Below, in pieces: positions 53,277 to 63,274 of a DNA stretch of 64,000 bases (position 1 is the stretch's first letter; the number at the start of each line of letters is the position of its first letter). Below the pieces are notes generated by a model, which worked only from the letters and a program-made list of their open reading frames with translations, did no database searches and had not been told where the DNA came from. The stretch comes from Tessaracoccus lacteus (GTDB lineage Bacteria; Actinomycetota; Actinomycetes; Propionibacteriales; Propionibacteriaceae). The position numbers were made by a program, and so were the translations under genes. The stretch covers positions 1,116,001-1,180,000 of the forward strand of contig NZ_CP123967.1 in the NCBI RefSeq assembly GCF_029917005.1, given 5' to 3'.

Positions 53277-56200
53277 CTACAGGGAGAGCCTCGCGGTGAG
53301 TTGCGTCGGGTGCCCGAAACGGTGGTTGGTGATGGAGACGGCCTGCTCCCGCACGTAGGGGAGTAGCGCGATCCGGCCGGCCGGCACGCTGGGCCCGTCG
53401 TACACCGTCAGGTCGATCGAGCCGCCGACCGCCGCCAGCAGCGACCGGCTGCCGAGGTGCCGGACCCGGCCGATGGCCGAGGCGTCGAAGGCCGCGTCCG
53501 CGACGACGGTCACGGCGAAGCCTGCGGCCTCGAGCGTGTCCGCCAGGTCGCTGGGCGGCGCGGTGCGGAAGGAGAACCCGACCCGCGAGCCGGCCGCCAG
53601 GGCCGCGGACGCCTCACGGAGCACGTCGCGCGCGCTGGCCTCCTCGACGCGCACCGTGACCGGGACCGGCCGGTAGCGCAGCACGTTGATCTCGCTGACC
53701 AGCGCCGACGGGTCGTGCGTGACGCCGAAGATCGCGCGGGCGGCCGCCTCGTCGGAGACCGCGGCCTGGTGCAGCCAGCGGGCGTCCTCAGCGTCGAGCA
53801 GCCCGACGGCGCGGCCGACGAGTCGAGCGACGGTCGGGGCGCGCAGCGCGCCTCCCGCGACGGGCGCGGCCGGCTCCCAGCGGCCGAAGCCGGTGAGGTA
53901 GTTCGGACCTCCCGCCTTGGTGCCGGGACCGACGGCCGAGCGCTTCCAGCCGCCGAACGGCTGGCGGCGGACGATGGCGCCGGTGATCGTGCGGTTGACG
54001 TAGGCGTTGCCGGCCTGGATCCGGTTGATCCAGCGCTGCACCTCGGTGGCGTCCAACGAATGGAGCCCGGCGGTGAGTCCGTAGCGGGTGCCGTTCTGCC
54101 AGGCAATGGCCTCGTCGAGGTCTCGCGCGGCCATCAGCCCCAGCACGGGGCCGAAGTACTCGGTCTGGTGGAACTCGCTGCCCGGGCGCACGCCGTCGCG
54201 GACCCCGGGTCGCCACAGCCGGTCGTCGAGGCGCTCCGGCTTGAGTAGCCAGCTCTGCCCCGGCTCCAGTTCCGTCAGGCCGCGCAGCAGCTTCTCGCCC
54301 GGCTCCTCCGTCAGGGGACCCATCTCCGCGAGGGGCTCGTCGGGCCAGGCGACCGTCAGCGAGCGGGCGGCGTCGAGGACCTGGTCGAGGAAGCGGCGGG
54401 ACTTCGCCACGTCGCCCACCAGGATGCCGAGCGACGCGGCCGAACACTTCTGGCCGGCGTGCCCGAAGGCCGAGTACACCAGGTCGGCGGCGGCCAGGTC
54501 GAGGTCCGCCGACGGGGTGACGACGATGGCGTTCTTGCCAGAGGTCTCCGCCAGCAGGTGGAGATCCGGGCGCCAGGAGCGGAACAGCTCGGCGGTCTCC
54601 GCCGCGCCGGTGAGGACCACCTGGTCGACGCGGTCGTCCGTGATGAGCTGCTCGCCGAGAGGGCCGTCCTCGATGAACAGCAGCTGCGCTGCGTCGGCCG
54701 GGATCCCCGCCCGGCGGCACGCCTCGATCAGCAGCGCGGCGATCCGACGCGCGGGCGGTGCCGGCTTCAGGATGACGGCCGACCCCGCGGCCAGGGCGGC
54801 GGCGACGCCGCCCAGCGGGATGGCGATGGGGAAGTTCCAGGGGGAGGTGACCAGCACGAGCGCCGGCGGGACGTGCGTCGCGCCGACGACCTGTTCGGCG
54901 GCCAGCGTCGCGTAGTAGTGCGCGAAGTCGCAGGCCTCGGAGACCTCGACGTCGGCCTGGTCGATGAGCTTGCCCACCTCGTCGGCGGCGACGCGGACCA
55001 GGTCGCTGCGCGCGGCCTCGAGCTCGGTTCCGAGGCGGTGCAGCGCGGCGACCCGCTCTTCGACGGGCGTCGAAGCCCACTCGGCCCCCGCCGCGCGGCC
55101 GGCCGCGACGACCCGCGCCACCGTGGCGGCGTCGTCAGTTGTCGCAGCGTCGAGGGTGTCGGCGCCGAGGTCGGGGCAGGGGAGCCCGGCGCGGATGGCC
55201 TCGGCCCAGGCCTGGTTCGCGGGCAGGGCCGGGTCCGTGTCGCTGGTGTTGGCGAAGCCGTCCGTAACGGCACTTCGGATCTGCGTCTGCCAGGCCGTCG
55301 GCACCGGGTCGTCCAGGTGTGTGCAGGCCGCCCGGAAGCGGGCCTCCTCGCGGTCGAGGAAGGCGGGGTCGCTGCCGAGCGAGGCGGCCCCGGACATGAA
55401 GTTCTCCGGAGCGGCGTTCTCCTCGAGCCGGCGCACGAGGTAGGAGATCGCCGAGTCGTACTCGGCGCGCGGGACCACGGGCACGTAGAGCCTCAGCCCG
55501 CCGACCTCGTCGCGGATCACGTGCTGCAGCGGCACCGCCATGCCCGAGAGCATCTCGATGTCGACGGCGCCGGTGACGCCGCGCGCCTTCGCCAGTTCCC
55601 ACGCCATGGCCAGGGTGTAGATGTTGTGGCTCGCGACGCCGATCTGGACGCGGGCCGTGCGCTCCGGCGTCAGGCACCGGTCCAGCGCCCGCAGGTAGGA
55701 CGCGTCCGTGGTCTCCTTGGTGGGGTGCACGGGATTCGGCCAGCCGCGCAGTTCGGCGTGTACCTTCTCCATGGCGAGGTTGGCGCCCTTGACCAGCCGC
55801 ACCTTGATCGGCACCCCGCCGGCGGCGACGCGGGCCGCGGCGAACGTGTCAAGCTCGTCGAGCACGAGGCCGGACTCCCGCAGGTAGGTCTGGATAGCGA
55901 CGCCGGCGCGGAGGCGGAGCAGGTCGGGCTCCATCAGCAGCCGGCGAAACACGTCGAGGGTCAGGTGGAGGTCGCGGTACTCCTCCATGTCCAGGTTGAC
56001 GAACTTCCCCTCCCGGGCGGCGAGCGTCATCAGCGGCCGCAGCCGCTCCACGGCCGCGTCGACGGCCGCGGCGTGCGCCCACTGCGAGTGCGCGCCGAGG
56101 ACGGAGGAGACCTTGATCGAGACGTAGTCGACGTCGTCGCGGGCCAGCAGCTTCGTCGTGGCGTCGAGACGTGCCGCGGCGTGCTCGTCGCCGAGGACGG

Positions 56201-56627
56201 CCTCGCCGAGCAGGTTGATGTTGAGGCCGGATCCGCCGGCACGCAGCCGCTTCAGCACCGGAGCGAGCTGGCCGTGCGTGTCGACGACGAGGTCGCCGAC
56301 CAGCATCGCAAAGGTACGCCGCACGGCCGGCAGCGCGGCGCGCGGCGCGGCGCCGACCGAGCGCATGGCCACGCGCAGCGGTACCGGCAGGAAGTCGACG
56401 GGGCGCTTCGACAGCTCGAGCAGCGCGCGGGAGGCCACCTGGGGGTCCTCGGGGCGCATCACGGAGTCGACGAAGTCCAGTGTGAAGCGCAGCCCGGACG
56501 GGTGCTTCAGGGCGGCGGCCAGGAGCCGTGCGGCCCTGGGCTCGGGGTGGGCGCGGCACTCGTCGGCCCAGCGACGGGCGGTCGCGACGGCGCTCTCGGT
56601 CAGCGAAGCGATGTCGATCTGCTGCAT
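53277..56627 (-). CDS. putA: Bifunctional proline dehydrogenase / P5C dehydrogenase
   Basis: 1116 residues. Proline dehydrogenase barrel about 80-420 (NLDMEEYRDLHLTLDVFRRL, RLVKGANLAMEK, VASHNIYTLAMAWELAK) and an aldehyde dehydrogenase domain about 490-960 with VTSPWNFPIAIPLGGV, E694 in LAETSGKNA and nucleophile C728 in GHAGQKCSAAS. A C-terminal region of about 150 residues follows. It lacks the N-terminal ribbon-helix-helix of E. coli PutA, so it should not act as its own repressor. Oxidises proline to glutamate. The start is the ATG at 56627; the frame stays open far upstream across the pnp antisense strand, which is a GC artefact. It lies opposite to and between rpsO and pnp. Confidence 0.93.
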   Translation of the reverse strand: MQQIDIASLTESAVATARRWADECRAHPEPRAARLLAAALKHPSGLRFTLDFVDSVMRPEDPQVASRALLELSKRPVDFLPVPLRVAMRSVGAAPRAALPAVRRTFAMLVGDLVVDTHGQLAPVLKRLRAGGSGLNINLLGEAVLGDEHAAARLDATTKLLARDDVDYVSIKVSSVLGAHSQWAHAAAVDAAVERLRPLMTLAAREGKFVNLDMEEYRDLHLTLDVFRRLLMEPDLLRLRAGVAIQTYLRESGLVLDELDTFAAARVAAGGVPIKVRLVKGANLAMEKVHAELRGWPNPVHPTKETTDASYLRALDRCLTPERTARVQIGVASHNIYTLAMAWELAKARGVTGAVDIEMLSGMAVPLQHVIRDEVGGLRLYVPVVPRAEYDSAISYLVRRLEENAAPENFMSGAASLGSDPAFLDREEARFRAACTHLDDPVPTAWQTQIRSAVTDGFANTSDTDPALPANQAWAEAIRAGLPCPDLGADTLDAATTDDAATVARVVAAGRAAGAEWASTPVEERVAALHRLGTELEAARSDLVRVAADEVGKLIDQADVEVSEACDFAHYYATLAAEQVVGATHVPPALVLVTSPWNFPIAIPLGGVAAALAAGSAVILKPAPPARRIAALLIEACRRAGIPADAAQLLFIEDGPLGEQLITDDRVDQVVLTGAAETAELFRSWRPDLHLLAETSGKNAIVVTPSADLDLAAADLVYSAFGHAGQKCSAASLGILVGDVAKSRRFLDQVLDAARSLTVAWPDEPLAEMGPLTEEPGEKLLRGLTELEPGQSWLLKPERLDDRLWRPGVRDGVRPGSEFHQTEYFGPVLGLMAARDLDEAIAWQNGTRYGLTAGLHSLDATEVQRWINRIQAGNAYVNRTITGAIVRRQPFGGWKRSAVGPGTKAGGPNYLTGFGRWEPAAPVAGGALRAPTVARLVGRAVGLLDAEDARWLHQAAVSDEAAARAIFGVTHDPSALVSEINVLRYRPVPVTVRVEEASARDVLREASAALAAGSRVGFSFRTAPPSDLADTLEAAGFAVTVVADAAFDASAIGRVRHLGSRSLLAAVGGSIDLTVYDGPSVPAGRIALLPYVREQAVSITNHRFGHPTQLTARLSL

Positions 56628-56678
56628 GAGTACATGGTGACCTACGCGCACCGATGGCGTCGATTCGGGTCTGACAGC

Positions 56679-56684
56679 TAGAAT
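56679..56684 (+). promoter_or_regulatory. -10 (TAGAAT) of pnp
   Basis: TAGAAT with a leader of about 185 nt before the pnp GTG at 56874. A long leader fits PNPase autocontrol known in other bacteria; no specific fold resolved. Confidence 0.5.
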
Positions 56685-56873
56685 GTGGACGGCCTGGAGT
56701 TCTTCAGGCATGTCAATGTGCGGCCCAGAGCGGTGTGAGTCTGGTCCTCGGTAGTGGCCCTCGGGTTCCCCCGTGCTGGGGAGGCCCCGCAGGCCTCGAT
56801 CGAAGACCGGCTGGCGCGACGGGGAAGAGCCCCGTGGGTTCTCGGGCGCACAGCTACCGAAAGGAGCCTGTCC

Positions 56874-59078
56874 GTGGAAGGACCAGGCATCGAATTCGCC
56901 GAAGCCATCATCGACAACGGCAAGCACGGCAAGCACACCGTCCGCTTCGAGGCGGGCGTGCTCGCGCAGCAGGCCGACGGCTCGGCCGCGGTCTACCTCG
57001 ACGGCGACACCATGCTGCTGTCGGCGACCACCGCCCAGAAGACCCCGCGCGACGCGATCGACTTCTTCCCGCTGACGGTCGACGTCGAGGAGCGCATGTA
57101 CGCCGCGGGCCGCATCCCCGGCTCGTTCTTCCGTCGTGAGGGCCGCCCGGGCGAAGGTGCGATCCTCGCCTGCCGCCTCATCGACCGCCCGCTGCGCCCC
57201 GCCTTCGTCAAGGGTCTGCGCAACGAGGTCCAGGTCGTCGTGACCGTGCTGGCCCTCAACCCCAACGTCATGTACGACGTGGTGGCCATCAACGCCGCCT
57301 CCATGTCGACCCAGATCGCCGGGCTGCCCTTCTCCGGCCCGATCGGCGGCGTGCGCGTAGCCCTGATCGACGACCAGTGGGTCTGCTTCCCGACCGTCGA
57401 GCAGGTCGCGAAGTCGACCTTCCAGATGGTCGTCGCGGGCCGCGTCCTCGAGGACGGCGACGTCGCGATCATGATGGTCGAGGCCGGCGGCACCGAGGCC
57501 ACCTGGGAACTCGTCCGCGCCGGGAAGACCGCGCCGACCGAGGAGATCGTCGGACAGGGCCTCGAGGCCGCGAAGCCCTTCATCAAGACCCTGTGCGACG
57601 CGCAGTCGGAGCTCGCGGCCAAGCTGCCGAAGGAGACCTACGACTTCCCGGTCTTCCGCGACTACCAGGACGACGTCTTCGCCGCCGTCGAGGAGCTCGC
57701 CGCGACCCGGATCGGCGAGGCGATGACCATCGCCGGCAAGCAGGAGCGCGACGACGCCACGCACGCCATCCGCCAGGAGGTCACCGAGGCGCTCGCCGAG
57801 CGTTTCGCCGGCCGGACCAATGAGATCTCGGCCGCCGTCAAGGCGCTGACCAAGAAGATCGTCCGCCACCGCACCCTGACCGAGAAGGTCCGCATCGACG
57901 GCCGTGGTGTCACCGACATCCGCGCGCTGTCCGCCGAGGTTGCGGTCATCCCGCGGGTGCACGGCTCTGCGCTGTTCCAGCGTGGCGAGACCCAGATCCT
58001 TGGCGTCTCCACCCTGAACATGCTGGACATGGAGCAGAAGATCGACACGCTCTCGCCGGAGACGACGAAGCGCTACATGCACAACTACAACTTCCCGCCC
58101 TTCTCGACCGGTGAGACCGGCCGCGTCGGGTCGCCGAAGCGCCGCGAGATCGGCCACGGGGCGCTCGCCGAGCGTGCGCTCGTGCCCGTGCTGCCGACCC
58201 GCACCGAGTTCCCCTACGCGATCCGTCAGGTCTCCGAGGCGCTGGGCTCCAACGGCTCCACCTCGATGGGCTCGGTCTGCGCGTCCACCATGTCGCTGCT
58301 GAACGCCGGCGTGCCGCTGAAGGCCCCCGTGGCCGGCATCGCCATGGGCCTCATGAGCGAGGACGTCGACGGCGAGACCCGGTACATCGCGCTGACCGAC
58401 ATCCTGGGCGCCGAGGACGCGCTGGGCGACATGGACTTCAAGGTCGCGGGCACCCGTGACTTCGTCACCGCCCTCCAGCTCGACACGAAGCTCAACGGCA
58501 TCCCCGCCTCCGAGCTCCAGAAGGCTCTCCTGCAGGCCCGTGACGCCCGGCACACCCTGCTCGACGTCATGGGCGAGGCCATCGACATGCCCGACGAGAT
58601 GAGCCCCTACGCGCCGCGGATCATCTCCCTGCGCATCCCGGTCGACAAGATCGGCGAGGTCATCGGCCCCAAGGGCAAGGTCATCAACACGATCCAGGAC
58701 GAGACCGGCGCCAACATCTCCCTCGAGGACGACGGCACCGTCTACGTCGGCGCGGAGTCGGGCGAGGCCGCGGAGGCCGCCGTCGCGCAGATCAACGCCA
58801 TCGCGAACCCGCACATGCCGGAGCGCGGCGAGCGTTACCTGGGCACCGTCGTGAAGTTGACCAGCTTCGGTGCCTTCGTGTCGCTGATGCCGGGCAAGGA
58901 CGGCCTGCTGCACATCTCGAAGCTCCGCGTGCTCGCCGGTGGCAAGCGCGTCGAGGACGTCGAGGACGTGCTGAGCGTCGGCCAGAAGCTGCAGGTTGAG
59001 ATCTCCGACATCGATGACCGCGGCAAGCTGTCGCTGGTCCCCGTCGTCGAGGAGACCGAGGCGGCCGACGAGGCCTGA
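56874..59078 (+). CDS. pnp: Polyribonucleotide nucleotidyltransferase
   Basis: 734 residues: two RNase PH domains (1-220; 320-560), a KH domain ([20 protein letters not shown]) and an S1 domain ([20 protein letters not shown]). [10 protein letters not shown] and the second-core motif [14 protein letters not shown] are intact. A 3'-5' phosphorolytic exonuclease; in actinobacteria it also adds 3' tails. GTG at 56874 has AAAGGAG upstream. Confidence 0.97.
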   Translation: MEGPGIEFAEAIIDNGKHGKHTVRFEAGVLAQQADGSAAVYLDGDTMLLSATTAQKTPRDAIDFFPLTVDVEERMYAAGRIPGSFFRREGRPGEGAILACRLIDRPLRPAFVKGLRNEVQVVVTVLALNPNVMYDVVAINAASMSTQIAGLPFSGPIGGVRVALIDDQWVCFPTVEQVAKSTFQMVVAGRVLEDGDVAIMMVEAGGTEATWELVRAGKTAPTEEIVGQGLEAAKPFIKTLCDAQSELAAKLPKETYDFPVFRDYQDDVFAAVEELAATRIGEAMTIAGKQERDDATHAIRQEVTEALAERFAGRTNEISAAVKALTKKIVRHRTLTEKVRIDGRGVTDIRALSAEVAVIPRVHGSALFQRGETQILGVSTLNMLDMEQKIDTLSPETTKRYMHNYNFPPFSTGETGRVGSPKRREIGHGALAERALVPVLPTRTEFPYAIRQVSEALGSNGSTSMGSVCASTMSLLNAGVPLKAPVAGIAMGLMSEDVDGETRYIALTDILGAEDALGDMDFKVAGTRDFVTALQLDTKLNGIPASELQKALLQARDARHTLLDVMGEAIDMPDEMSPYAPRIISLRIPVDKIGEVIGPKGKVINTIQDETGANISLEDDGTVYVGAESGEAAEAAVAQINAIANPHMPERGERYLGTVVKLTSFGAFVSLMPGKDGLLHISKLRVLAGGKRVEDVEDVLSVGQKLQVEISDIDDRGKLSLVPVVEETEAADEA

Positions 59079-59098
59079 GCCTCACGCTGAACGCCTGA

Positions 59099-59133
59099 GA
59101 AGGGGGCGCCGGGGATTCCCCGGCGCCCCCTTC
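59099..59133 (+). terminator. Terminator after pnp
   Basis: A 16-bp perfect stem, GAAGGGGGCGCCGGGG (59099-59114) with its complement 59118-59133, and a 3-nt ATT loop, 20 bp after the pnp stop. Confidence 0.85.
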
Positions 59134-59194
59134 GTGCGCTCCGTGGGGCTTTCGACGTGTGGTTGACTGGGGAGGACAGCGAAGGAGACCAGCA

Positions 59195-59935
59195 ATGAGC
59201 GAGATCAGGGTCGGCGTGTTCGGCGCCAGTGGGCGGATGGGCAGCCAGGTCGTCCACGCGGTGGACAAGGCCGAGGGCATGACCATCGTCGGGGGAGTGG
59301 ACATCGGCGAGCCACGCGAGACGGTCGGGCCAGCTCAGGTCATCGTCGACTTCACGCATCCGGACGCCGTGATGGACAACATCGAGTGGGCGGTCAGCCA
59401 CGGCATCAACATGGTCATCGGCACCACGGGATTCACACCGGAGCGCATCGCGCGCGTGCGAGAACTGGTCGAGGCCCATCCGAAGGTCGGCGTGCTGATC
59501 GCGTCGAACTTCGGCATCGGCGCCATCCTGATGATGCGGTTCGCGGAGATCGCGGCGAAGTTCTACCCGTCGGTCGAGATCATCGAGCTGCACCACCCCA
59601 ACAAGGCCGACGCGCCGTCGGGCACGGCCGCGACGACCGCACGCCGGATCGCCGCTGCCCGCGACGAGGCCGGGCTCGGCCCGGTCCCGGACGCGACGGT
59701 GCACGACGACCGCGCCCGTGGCGCGGTCATCGACGGCATCCACGTGCACGGCGTGCGGCTGCAGGGGCTGGTCGCGCACCAGGAGGTGCTGTTCGGGCAG
59801 GCAGGGGAGACGCTGACGATCCGGGAGGACTCCTACGACCGGGTCTCCTTCATGCCCGGCGTCGTCGCGGGCATCCGCCACATCGTCGCGCACCCCGGCC
59901 TGACCCTCGAGATGGACGACGTCCTCGACTTCTGA
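59195..59935 (+). CDS. dapB: 4-hydroxy-tetrahydrodipicolinate reductase
   Basis: 246 residues. NAD(P)-binding RVGVFGASGRMGSQV, DFTHPDAVMDN, and the substrate motif ELHHPNKADAPSGTA. Reduces HTPA in lysine/diaminopimelate synthesis. ATG at 59195 with AAGGAG upstream; the earlier ATG at 59159 lacks a ribosome site. Confidence 0.96.
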   Translation: MSEIRVGVFGASGRMGSQVVHAVDKAEGMTIVGGVDIGEPRETVGPAQVIVDFTHPDAVMDNIEWAVSHGINMVIGTTGFTPERIARVRELVEAHPKVGVLIASNFGIGAILMMRFAEIAAKFYPSVEIIELHHPNKADAPSGTAATTARRIAAARDEAGLGPVPDATVHDDRARGAVIDGIHVHGVRLQGLVAHQEVLFGQAGETLTIREDSYDRVSFMPGVVAGIRHIVAHPGLTLEMDDVLDF

Positions 59936-59962
59936 CCCTCCCTTAGGAGACTCCCGACCCTC

Positions 59963-60022
59963 CCCGAAAATCGGTCAGTGATCGATTCTCCCCGGTCCGG
60001 CGTCGAGAATCGCCCACTGCCT
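59963..60022 (+). repeat. 60-bp inverted repeat, left copy
   Basis: Matches the reverse complement of 60624-60683 at 57 of 60 positions, starting CCCGAAAATCGG and ending CGCCCACTGCCT. The pair brackets the GNAT gene at 60077-60610. Only 27 bp after dapB. Confidence 0.9.
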
Positions 60023-60063
60023 CGCCCCGTCCGCCGAAGTCACCGTCGCGCGAGCGGTCTGAC

Positions 60064-60069
60064 TACGAT
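60064..60069 (+). promoter_or_regulatory. Leaderless -10 (TACGAT) of the IR-flanked GNAT gene
   Basis: TACGAT, 7 nt, then the ATG at 60077. Confidence 0.55.
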
Positions 60070-60076
60070 GGGGCGC

Positions 60077-60610
60077 ATGTCTGCCATCGACACCGTCCGC
60101 CTCGCCCTGCCTTCCGAGGCCGTCGACGTCGCTCGCATCCAGCGGCGCGCCTGGAGCGAGTCGGAGGTGCTGGCGGCGGCGGTGGCCGACATGCCCGCCG
60201 ATGAGGCGGCCCGCGCCTGGCACGAGGCGATCGTCAAGCCGCCGCTGGCGCACTTCCGGGTGCTCGTCGCGATCGGGGATGCGGGCGTCGTCGGATTCGC
60301 GGTCACGGGGCCTTCGCCAGACGACGACGCCGACGAGCGCGACGGGGCCATCGGCGAGTTCGTGGTGGACCCGAAGTTCCGCGGCCACGGGCACGGCTCG
60401 CGGCTCATCAACGCGGCCGTCGACACGCTGCGCACCGACGGCTACCACGTCGCGACGATGTGGGTCCGGGCCGCCGACGACGCGTTGCGCGCGTTCCTCG
60501 TCGGGTGCGGGTGGGGTGCCGACGGCGCCCACCAGGAGGTCGCCGTCGACGAGTCGGGGGTGCACACCAAGCTGGTGCGCCTGCACACCGACATCTCGCC
60601 GGCCGGCTGA
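60077..60610 (+). CDS. GNAT family N-acetyltransferase
   Basis: 177 residues: GAIGEFVVDPKFRGHGHGSR (acetyl-CoA-binding loop), then LINAAVDTLRTDGY and ALRAFLVGCGWGADG. Substrate unknown. Start set by the leaderless promoter spacing; an in-frame ATG at 60068 would lie within the -10. The gene with its promoter is enclosed by a near-perfect 60-bp inverted repeat, suggesting a cassette. Confidence 0.85.
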   Translation: MSAIDTVRLALPSEAVDVARIQRRAWSESEVLAAAVADMPADEAARAWHEAIVKPPLAHFRVLVAIGDAGVVGFAVTGPSPDDDADERDGAIGEFVVDPKFRGHGHGSRLINAAVDTLRTDGYHVATMWVRAADDALRAFLVGCGWGADGAHQEVAVDESGVHTKLVRLHTDISPAG

Positions 60611-60623
60611 CCGTCGCACGCAC

Positions 60624-60683
60624 AGGCAGTGGGCGTTTCTCGTCGCCGGACCGGGGAGAATCGATCACTGACCGATTCTCGGG
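60624..60683 (-). repeat. 60-bp inverted repeat, right copy
   Basis: Reverse-complement partner of 59963-60022. It also contains its own hairpin GAGAATCG-9 nt-CGATTCTC, which may terminate the GNAT transcript. Confidence 0.9.
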
Positions 60684-60743
60684 ATGGGCCGGGGCGCCGT
60701 GCTGTCGAGGGCCGCTGACGGGCCGATCGGGGCCGGGACACAC

Positions 60744-60749
60744 TAGGGT
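60744..60749 (+). promoter_or_regulatory. Leaderless -10 (TAGGGT) of the RNase J gene
   Basis: TAGGGT, 7 nt, then the ATG at 60757. Confidence 0.55.
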
Positions 60750-60756
60750 GAGACCC

Positions 60757-62433
60757 ATGAACGATGTGAAGACGCCGCCGAAACTGGCCCCCGGAACCCT
60801 GCGCGTGATCCCGCTGGGCGGGCTGGGCGACGTCGGCCGGAACATGACCGCGTTCGAGATCGACGGCCAGATCGCCCTCGTCGACTGCGGCGTCCTCTTC
60901 CCCGAGGACCACCACCCCGGCGTCGACCTCATCCTCCCCGCCCTCGACTACCTCGAGGGGCGCGAGCAGGACATCGTGGCCCTGGTGCTCACCCACGGCC
61001 ACGAGGACCACATCGGCGCCGTTCCCTACCTCCTGAAGCGCCGCCCCGACATCCCGGTCTACGGCTCCAAGCTGACGCTGGCCTTCGTCGCCGCGAAGCT
61101 CCGCGAGCACCGCATCAGGAACTTCACCCTCGACGCGGTCGAGGAGGGCGACATCCTCGAGATCGGGAACTACGAGTTCGAGTTCCTGGCCGTCAACCAC
61201 TCCATCCCCGACGCGTTGGCCGTCGCCATCCGCACCAAGGCCGGCCTGGTGCTCCACACAGGCGACTTCAAGATGGACCAGCTGCCCCTCGACGGCCGCA
61301 TCACCGACCTGCGCGGCTTCGCCCGCCTCGGTGAGGAGGGCGTCGATCTGTTCATGGCCGACTCCACCAACGCCGAGGTGCCCGGCTTCACCACCCCCGA
61401 GCGCGACACCGTCCCCGCGATCCAGCGGGTGTTCGAGAGCTCCACTGGCAAGCTGATCGTTGCCTGCTTCGCGTCGCACGTGCACCGCGTGCAGCAGATC
61501 CTCAACCAGGCCGTCCGCTACGACCGCAAGGTGGTCTACGTCGGCCGCTCGATGGTCCGCAACATGTCGACGGCCCGAGACCTCGGCTACCTGCAGGTCC
61601 CGGCGGGTACGCTGATCGAGCTGAAGGACATCGACAAGTACCCCAAGGACAAGGTCGTCATCGTCTCCACGGGGTCGCAGGGTGAGCCGCTCGCCGCGCT
61701 GAGCCGCATCGCGAACAAGGACCACCCCGTCATCGAGGTCGGCCCCGGCGACACGGTCCTGCTGGCCAGCTCCCTGATCCCCGGCAACGAGAACTCCGTC
61801 TACCGCGTGATCAACGCGCTGTCGAAGCTCGGCGCCAACGTCGTGCACAAGGGCAACGCGCTGGTGCACGTCTCCGGCCACGCCTCGGCCGGCGAACTGC
61901 TCTACTGCTACAACATCCTGCGCCCGAAGAACGCCCTGCCGGTGCACGGCGAGGCGCGTCACCTCATCGCCAACGGCAAGCTCGCCGAGCTGACGGGCGT
62001 GCCGCACGAGCGCGTGCTGGTGATCGGCGACGGAGACGTCGTCGACCTGAAGGACGGCGTCGCGAAGCAGGTGGGCTCCATCGACGCGAGCTACATCTTC
62101 GTCGACGGCTCCTTCGTCGGGGACATCTCCGACTCGATCATGGACCGCCGCATCCTGGGCGAGGAGGGGTTCGTCTCCGTCATCACGGTCGTCGACCTGC
62201 ACAACCGGAAGATCGTCTCCGGCCCAGAGGTCCAGATCCGCGGCCTCGCCGAGGACGACTCGGTGTTCGAGGACGCACGCTCCCGCGTCGCGAAGGCGCT
62301 CGAGGACGCGATGAACGACGGCGTCAACGACGCCTACCGGCTGCAGCAGATCACACGCCGCACCGTCGGCCAGTGGGTGAGCAAGCGCCTGCGTCGCCGC
62401 CCGATGATCGTCCCGGTGGTCGTCACGACGTAG
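60757..62433 (+). CDS. rnj: Ribonuclease J
   Basis: 558 residues: metallo-beta-lactamase core with H80/H82/D84/H85 in LTHGHEDHIGA, a beta-CASP insert (FASHVHRVQQIL, VSTGSQGEPLAAL, PVHGEARHL) and a C-terminal domain. 5'-3' exonuclease/endonuclease for rRNA and mRNA processing. The ATG at 60757 is chosen by leaderless spacing; earlier starts run through the inverted repeat. Confidence 0.96.
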   Translation: MNDVKTPPKLAPGTLRVIPLGGLGDVGRNMTAFEIDGQIALVDCGVLFPEDHHPGVDLILPALDYLEGREQDIVALVLTHGHEDHIGAVPYLLKRRPDIPVYGSKLTLAFVAAKLREHRIRNFTLDAVEEGDILEIGNYEFEFLAVNHSIPDALAVAIRTKAGLVLHTGDFKMDQLPLDGRITDLRGFARLGEEGVDLFMADSTNAEVPGFTTPERDTVPAIQRVFESSTGKLIVACFASHVHRVQQILNQAVRYDRKVVYVGRSMVRNMSTARDLGYLQVPAGTLIELKDIDKYPKDKVVIVSTGSQGEPLAALSRIANKDHPVIEVGPGDTVLLASSLIPGNENSVYRVINALSKLGANVVHKGNALVHVSGHASAGELLYCYNILRPKNALPVHGEARHLIANGKLAELTGVPHERVLVIGDGDVVDLKDGVAKQVGSIDASYIFVDGSFVGDISDSIMDRRILGEEGFVSVITVVDLHNRKIVSGPEVQIRGLAEDDSVFEDARSRVAKALEDAMNDGVNDAYRLQQITRRTVGQWVSKRLRRRPMIVPVVVTT

Positions 62434-62458
62434 TCGCCGCGTGGTGGGCCGCCCCGGT

Positions 62459-62487
62459 TTGACCCGCTGCAGCCCGCCGCGTAAAGT
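62459..62487 (+). promoter_or_regulatory. rplU–rpmA promoter
   Basis: TTGACC (62459-62464), 17 bp, TAAAGT (62482-62487): the best sigma-A match in the window. Leader of about 77 nt before the rplU GTG. Confidence 0.75.
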
Positions 62488-62571
62488 AGCCCATCGGTGC
62501 ATTGCCCCCTGGTTTGATATCGGGTCGGGCGTCCCCAACGCTTTTGAAGTTGAAACGAAGGTAGGTCAGTC

Positions 62572-62880
62572 GTGTACGCGATCGTGCGCAACGGTGGCCG
62601 TCAGCACAAGGTTGCTGTCGGTGACGTCCTGGACATCGATCTGGTGTCCGAAGAGGTCGGCGGTACCGTCACCCTGCAGCCGCTGCTGCTGGTCGACGGC
62701 GACTCGATCACCTCTGACGCGAAGAAGCTCGACAAGGTGTCCGTCACCGCCGAGGTTCTTGGCGAGACCAAGGGCCCGAAGATCCGGATCCTGAAGTACA
62801 AGAACAAGACCGGTTACAAGAAGCGCCAGGGTCACCGTCAGCGGTACACCCAGGTCAAGGTCACCGACATCAAGGCCTGA
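62572..62880 (+). CDS. rplU: 50S ribosomal protein L21
   Basis: 102 residues: [57 protein letters not shown] start at 62572. Followed 13 bp later by rpmA, the universal pair. Confidence 0.97.
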   Translation: MYAIVRNGGRQHKVAVGDVLDIDLVSEEVGGTVTLQPLLLVDGDSITSDAKKLDKVSVTAEVLGETKGPKIRILKYKNKTGYKKRQGHRQRYTQVKVTDIKA

Positions 62881-62893
62881 GGAGGAACTTCAG

Positions 62894-63145
62894 ATGGCAC
62901 ACAAGAAGGGCGCGTCCTCGACGCGCAACGGTCGTGACTCGAACGCTCAGCGTCTCGGCGTCAAGCGCTACGGCGGTCAGGTTGTCGGCGCGGGCGAGAT
63001 CCTCGTCCGTCAGCGTGGCACCCACTTCCACCCCGGCGACGGCGTCGGTCGTGGCGGCGACGACACGCTGTTCGCTCTCGTTGAGGGCCAGGTCGAGTTC
63101 GGCGTGAAGCGCGGTCGTCGCGTCGTCAACGTCGTCCCCGCCTGA
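62894..63145 (+). CDS. rpmA: 50S ribosomal protein L27
   Basis: 83 residues: [40 protein letters not shown]. The N-terminus reaches the peptidyl-transferase centre; no cleavable extension of the Firmicutes type. GGAGGAA precedes the ATG. Confidence 0.97.
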   Translation: MAHKKGASSTRNGRDSNAQRLGVKRYGGQVVGAGEILVRQRGTHFHPGDGVGRGGDDTLFALVEGQVEFGVKRGRRVVNVVPA

Positions 63146-63164
63146 TCCGGGAAGACACTCTCCG

Positions 63165-63198
63165 AGAAACGGCCCTTCGGGGCCGTTTCTTCGTTTTT
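63165..63198 (+). terminator. Intrinsic terminator after rpmA
   Basis: AGAAACGGCCC-TTCG-GGGCCGTTTCT (63165-63190), followed by TCGTTTTT: an 11-bp stem, UUCG loop and T-tract. The only textbook Rho-independent terminator in the window. Confidence 0.92.
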
Positions 63199-63274
63199 GC
63201 AGGCACGAACCGCGCGGATGACCCGCGCCGCGGTCGCAGTAAGCTGGCCGCAACCGACCCCTAGGAGTCACTTC

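Noticed and set aside
53277-58913. A single 1878-codon minus-strand ORF
   Set aside because: Only the part from 56627 down encodes a recognisable protein (proline/P5C dehydrogenase). The upstream 760 codons are antisense to pnp and stay open only because of high GC3.
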